Assembly (NCBI RefSeq): GCF_001750725.1
Contig: NZ_CP017279.1
Coordinates: forward strand, 4,588,001 to 4,652,000
DNA length: 64,000 bases
Source: Enterobacter ludwigii
GTDB lineage: Bacteria > Pseudomonadota > Gammaproteobacteria > Enterobacterales > Enterobacteriaceae
Reading direction: 5' to 3'
The notes under the pieces are model-generated. The model did not search any database. It had not been told where the DNA came from and saw only the letters and a list, made by a program, of their open reading frames with translations. Shown here piece after piece: positions 62,128 to 64,000 of the stretch (positions are counted from its first letter, which is position 1; every line of letters starts with the position of its first letter). Made by a program: the position numbers and the translations under genes.

Positions 62128-62488
62128 ACTCACCGCGATAGATACAGCCCGCGGTGCAGGTCTCTTTGATCATCACCGCGCTCAGCAGAGGCACCTGCGG
62201 TTTCATCTGATCCCAAATCCATTTAGCCAGCACTTCACTGGTCGGGTTTTCAAGGCCCGGGATATCATTCAGATAGTAGTGATCCAGACGATCGTAGGTC
62301 GGTTTGAATGCCGCCTTCAGCTCGGCAAAGTCCATGATCCAACCGGTATGCGGATCGACGTCACCGGTTATCTCAAGACGCACCATAAACGAGTGCCCGT
62401 GCAGACGGCCACATTTATGCCCTTCAGGAACATGCGGAAGGTGGTGGGCGGCTTCGAAGGTGAAATCTTTAAACAGTGTGGTGGACAT
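62126..62488 (-). CDS. queD: QueD, 6-carboxy-5,6,7,8-tetrahydropterin synthase
   Basis: QueD converts 7,8-dihydroneopterin triphosphate to 6-carboxytetrahydropterin, an early step of queuosine synthesis. The 120 residues compare with 121 in E. coli. The zinc histidines are H15, H30 and H32 (FEAAHHLPH and RLHGHSF) and the catalytic cysteine C26 in GHKCGRL. It is convergent with queE and divergent from cysJ. Confidence 0.97.
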   Translation of the reverse strand: MSTTLFKDFTFEAAHHLPHVPEGHKCGRLHGHSFMVRLEITGDVDPHTGWIMDFAELKAAFKPTYDRLDHYYLNDIPGLENPTSEVLAKWIWDQMKPQVPLLSAVMIKETCTAGCIYRGE

Positions 62489-62794
62489 TATTGCTCTCAG
62501 TAATGCGGAAAAAACCGCCGCATAGTACCGGAAAGCACAATTTTTATCATTAACTAAAACGGCTCTGTTGCCGCAACGTGGTGCATACGAGAAAGGACTA
62601 CTGTTTTATGATTAAATTTCAATGGGTTAGTTAATCGTTTTTATCGCTAAGAACGATAACTAAAACAGGTTAGTCCATTTGGTTATTTATTATTTCCATC
62701 CCTTCTTTAATTGTTATTATCCTCGCCGTTAACCTTATCTTCAGTTTGGATTTATTCGCTTAAAGTCCGCTTGGCTACTGGAACATAACGACGC
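62489..62794 (+). promoter_or_regulatory. Upstream region of cysJ
   Basis: This 306-bp, AT-rich gap has no gene. It holds the queD and cysJ promoters. The 10-mer TAACTAAAAC occurs at 62551-62560 and again at 62657-62666, with a partly complementary GTTAGTTA near 62626. In E. coli CysB activates cysJIH from upstream sites whose sequence is ill-defined, so these repeats are candidates only. Confidence 0.5.
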
Positions 62795-64000
62795 ATGACA
62801 ACACAGGCCCCACCTTCAAATTTGCTTCCCCTGAACCCGGAGCAACTGGCGCGCCTTCAGGCTGCCACCTCTGATTTTTCTCCCACCCAGCTTGCCTGGG
62901 TCTCCGGCTATTTCTGGGGAATGCTTAACCAGCAACCGGGCGCTGTGGCTGCTGCACCGGCAACTGCGGTAGAAATTCCGGCGATTACGCTGATTTCTGC
63001 CTCGCAGACGGGCAATGCTCGCCGTGTGGCCGAAGCGCTGCGCGACGACCTGCTGGCCGCCAAACTGAACGTGAACCTGGTGAACGCCGGGGACTATAAA
63101 TTCAAACAGATCGCGTCCGAAAAACTGCTGGTGGTGGTGGCTTCAACCCAGGGTGAGGGTGAACCGGCTGAAGAAGCGGTGGCCCTGCATAAGTTCCTGT
63201 TCTCGAAAAAAGCCCCAAAACTGAACGGGACGGCGTTTGCCGTGTTTGGCCTGGGCGACACCTCCTACGAATTTTTCTGCCAGTCCGGTAAAGATTTCGA
63301 CAGCAAACTGGCGGAACTGGGCGCTGAGCGCCTGCTGGACCGCGTTGATGCGGATGTGGAATACCAGACCGCCGCCGCTGAATGGCGTGCGCGCATCGTT
63401 GACGTGCTGAAAGCACGCGTGCCAAAAGAGACGCCAGCGCAGGCTGCCGTCACCGCGGCGGGTGCAGTCAATGATATTCACACCAGCCCGTTTACCAAAG
63501 AGGCACCGCTGGCAGCGAGCCTGGCGGTTAATCAGAAAATTACCGGTCGCGCCTCTGAGAAAGACGTGCGGCATATTGAAATCGATCTCGGTGATTCCGG
63601 TCTGCGTTACCAGCCGGGCGATGCACTTGGGATCTGGTACCAGAACGATCCGGCGCTGGTTAAAGAACTGGTCGAACTGCTGTGGCTGAAAGGCGATGAG
63701 CCTGTCACCGTCGACGGTAACACGCAACCGCTCTCTGAGGCGCTGCAGTGGCATTTCGAGCTGACGGTCAACACGCCAAACATCGTTGAAAATTACGCCA
63801 CCTTAACGCGCAGTGAATCGCTGCTGCCTCTGGTGGGGGATAAGGCGAAGCTGCAGCATTACGCCGCGACGACGCCGATTGTCGATATGGTGCGTTTCTC
63901 TCCGGCACAGCTGGATGCGGATGCGCTAATTGGCCTGCTGCGTCCGCTGACGCCGCGCCTCTACTCCATTGCCTCTTCGCAGGCCGAAGTGGAGAGCGAA
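62795..64000 (+). CDS. cysJ: CysJ, sulfite reductase flavoprotein subunit (N-terminal part, cut by window end)
   Basis: CysJ passes electrons from NADPH through FAD and FMN to the CysI hemoprotein, which reduces sulfite to sulfide. The start at 62795 ([21 protein letters not shown], cited as [10 protein letters not shown]) has a TGGAACATAACG leader like that of E. coli. The FMN flavodoxin domain (about 65-210) has [13 protein letters not shown] and [13 protein letters not shown]. The FAD/NADP reductase domain begins near residue 230, and the window ends in RLYSIASS, its FAD-binding motif. About 402 of roughly 600 residues are present. Confidence 0.97.
   Translation, partial: MTTQAPPSNLLPLNPEQLARLQAATSDFSPTQLAWVSGYFWGMLNQQPGAVAAAPATAVEIPAITLISASQTGNARRVAEALRDDLLAAKLNVNLVNAGDYKFKQIASEKLLVVVASTQGEGEPAEEAVALHKFLFSKKAPKLNGTAFAVFGLGDTSYEFFCQSGKDFDSKLAELGAERLLDRVDADVEYQTAAAEWRARIVDVLKARVPKETPAQAAVTAAGAVNDIHTSPFTKEAPLAASLAVNQKITGRASEKDVRHIEIDLGDSGLRYQPGDALGIWYQNDPALVKELVELLWLKGDEPVTVDGNTQPLSEALQWHFELTVNTPNIVENYATLTRSESLLPLVGDKAKLQHYAATTPIVDMVRFSPAQLDADALIGLLRPLTPRLYSIASSQAEVESE

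Overview
The window is a 64 kb stretch of enterobacterial chromosome. Gene order and protein sequences follow the E. coli K-12 segment running from tas/ygdR/mutH through recBCD, argA, gcvA, sdaBC, syd, csrB, the gud operon, barA, relA, pyrG and eno to cysJ. It differs from K-12 in being without ygdQ, the fucose cluster and mazEF, and in carrying garK behind gudD and a PTS/nanE locus behind eno. This fits an Enterobacter, Lelliottia or Leclercia type genome. I infer this from remembered protein families and gene order, not from a database search. There is no insertion sequence, prophage or CRISPR array, and nearly all of the sequence is conserved core genome.

Layout. 1-12.4 kb: tas (partial), ygdR, mutH, an intergenic DnaA-box cluster that corresponds to the chromosomal DnaA-reactivating site DARS2, then rppH-ptsP, lgt-thyA and the minor pseudopilin cluster ppdA-ppdB-ygdB-ppdC leading into recC. 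12.5-24 kb: ptrA-recB-recD (with recC, all RecBCD subunits), argA behind tandem ARG boxes, amiC, and three tandem initiator tRNA genes. 24-31 kb: mltA, tcdA, csdE-csdA, ygdI, the small RNA gcvB divergent from its activator gcvA, ygdD and rlmM. 31-38 kb: xni, sdaC-sdaB, ppnN, queF and syd. 38.2-40.4 kb: a UvrY-type palindrome, the CsrA-sequestering RNA csrB, and yqcC-truC-yqcA. 40.7-46 kb: gudP-gudX-gudD-garK for glucarate use. 46-56.6 kb: barA, rlmD, relA, mazG, pyrG and eno.

56.6-61.4 kb is the accessory part. It holds a minus-strand short-chain dehydrogenase/reductase of unknown substrate, a RpiR-type regulator, and a divergent PTS EIICB permease translationally coupled to an N-acetylmannosamine-6-phosphate epimerase. 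The simplest reading is a kinase-free route taking an N-acetylated amino sugar, probably ManNAc, to GlcNAc-6-phosphate. 61.4-64 kb returns to the core order: queE, queD and cysJ (cut by the window end).

Several parts of one circuit sit together. BarA is the sensor kinase whose partner UvrY activates csrB, and both barA and the csrB UvrY box are here. GcvA and its target GcvB are adjacent. Three queuosine-precursor genes (queD, queE, queF) are present, as are all genes for the t6A-to-ct6A tRNA modification (csdA, csdE, tcdA).
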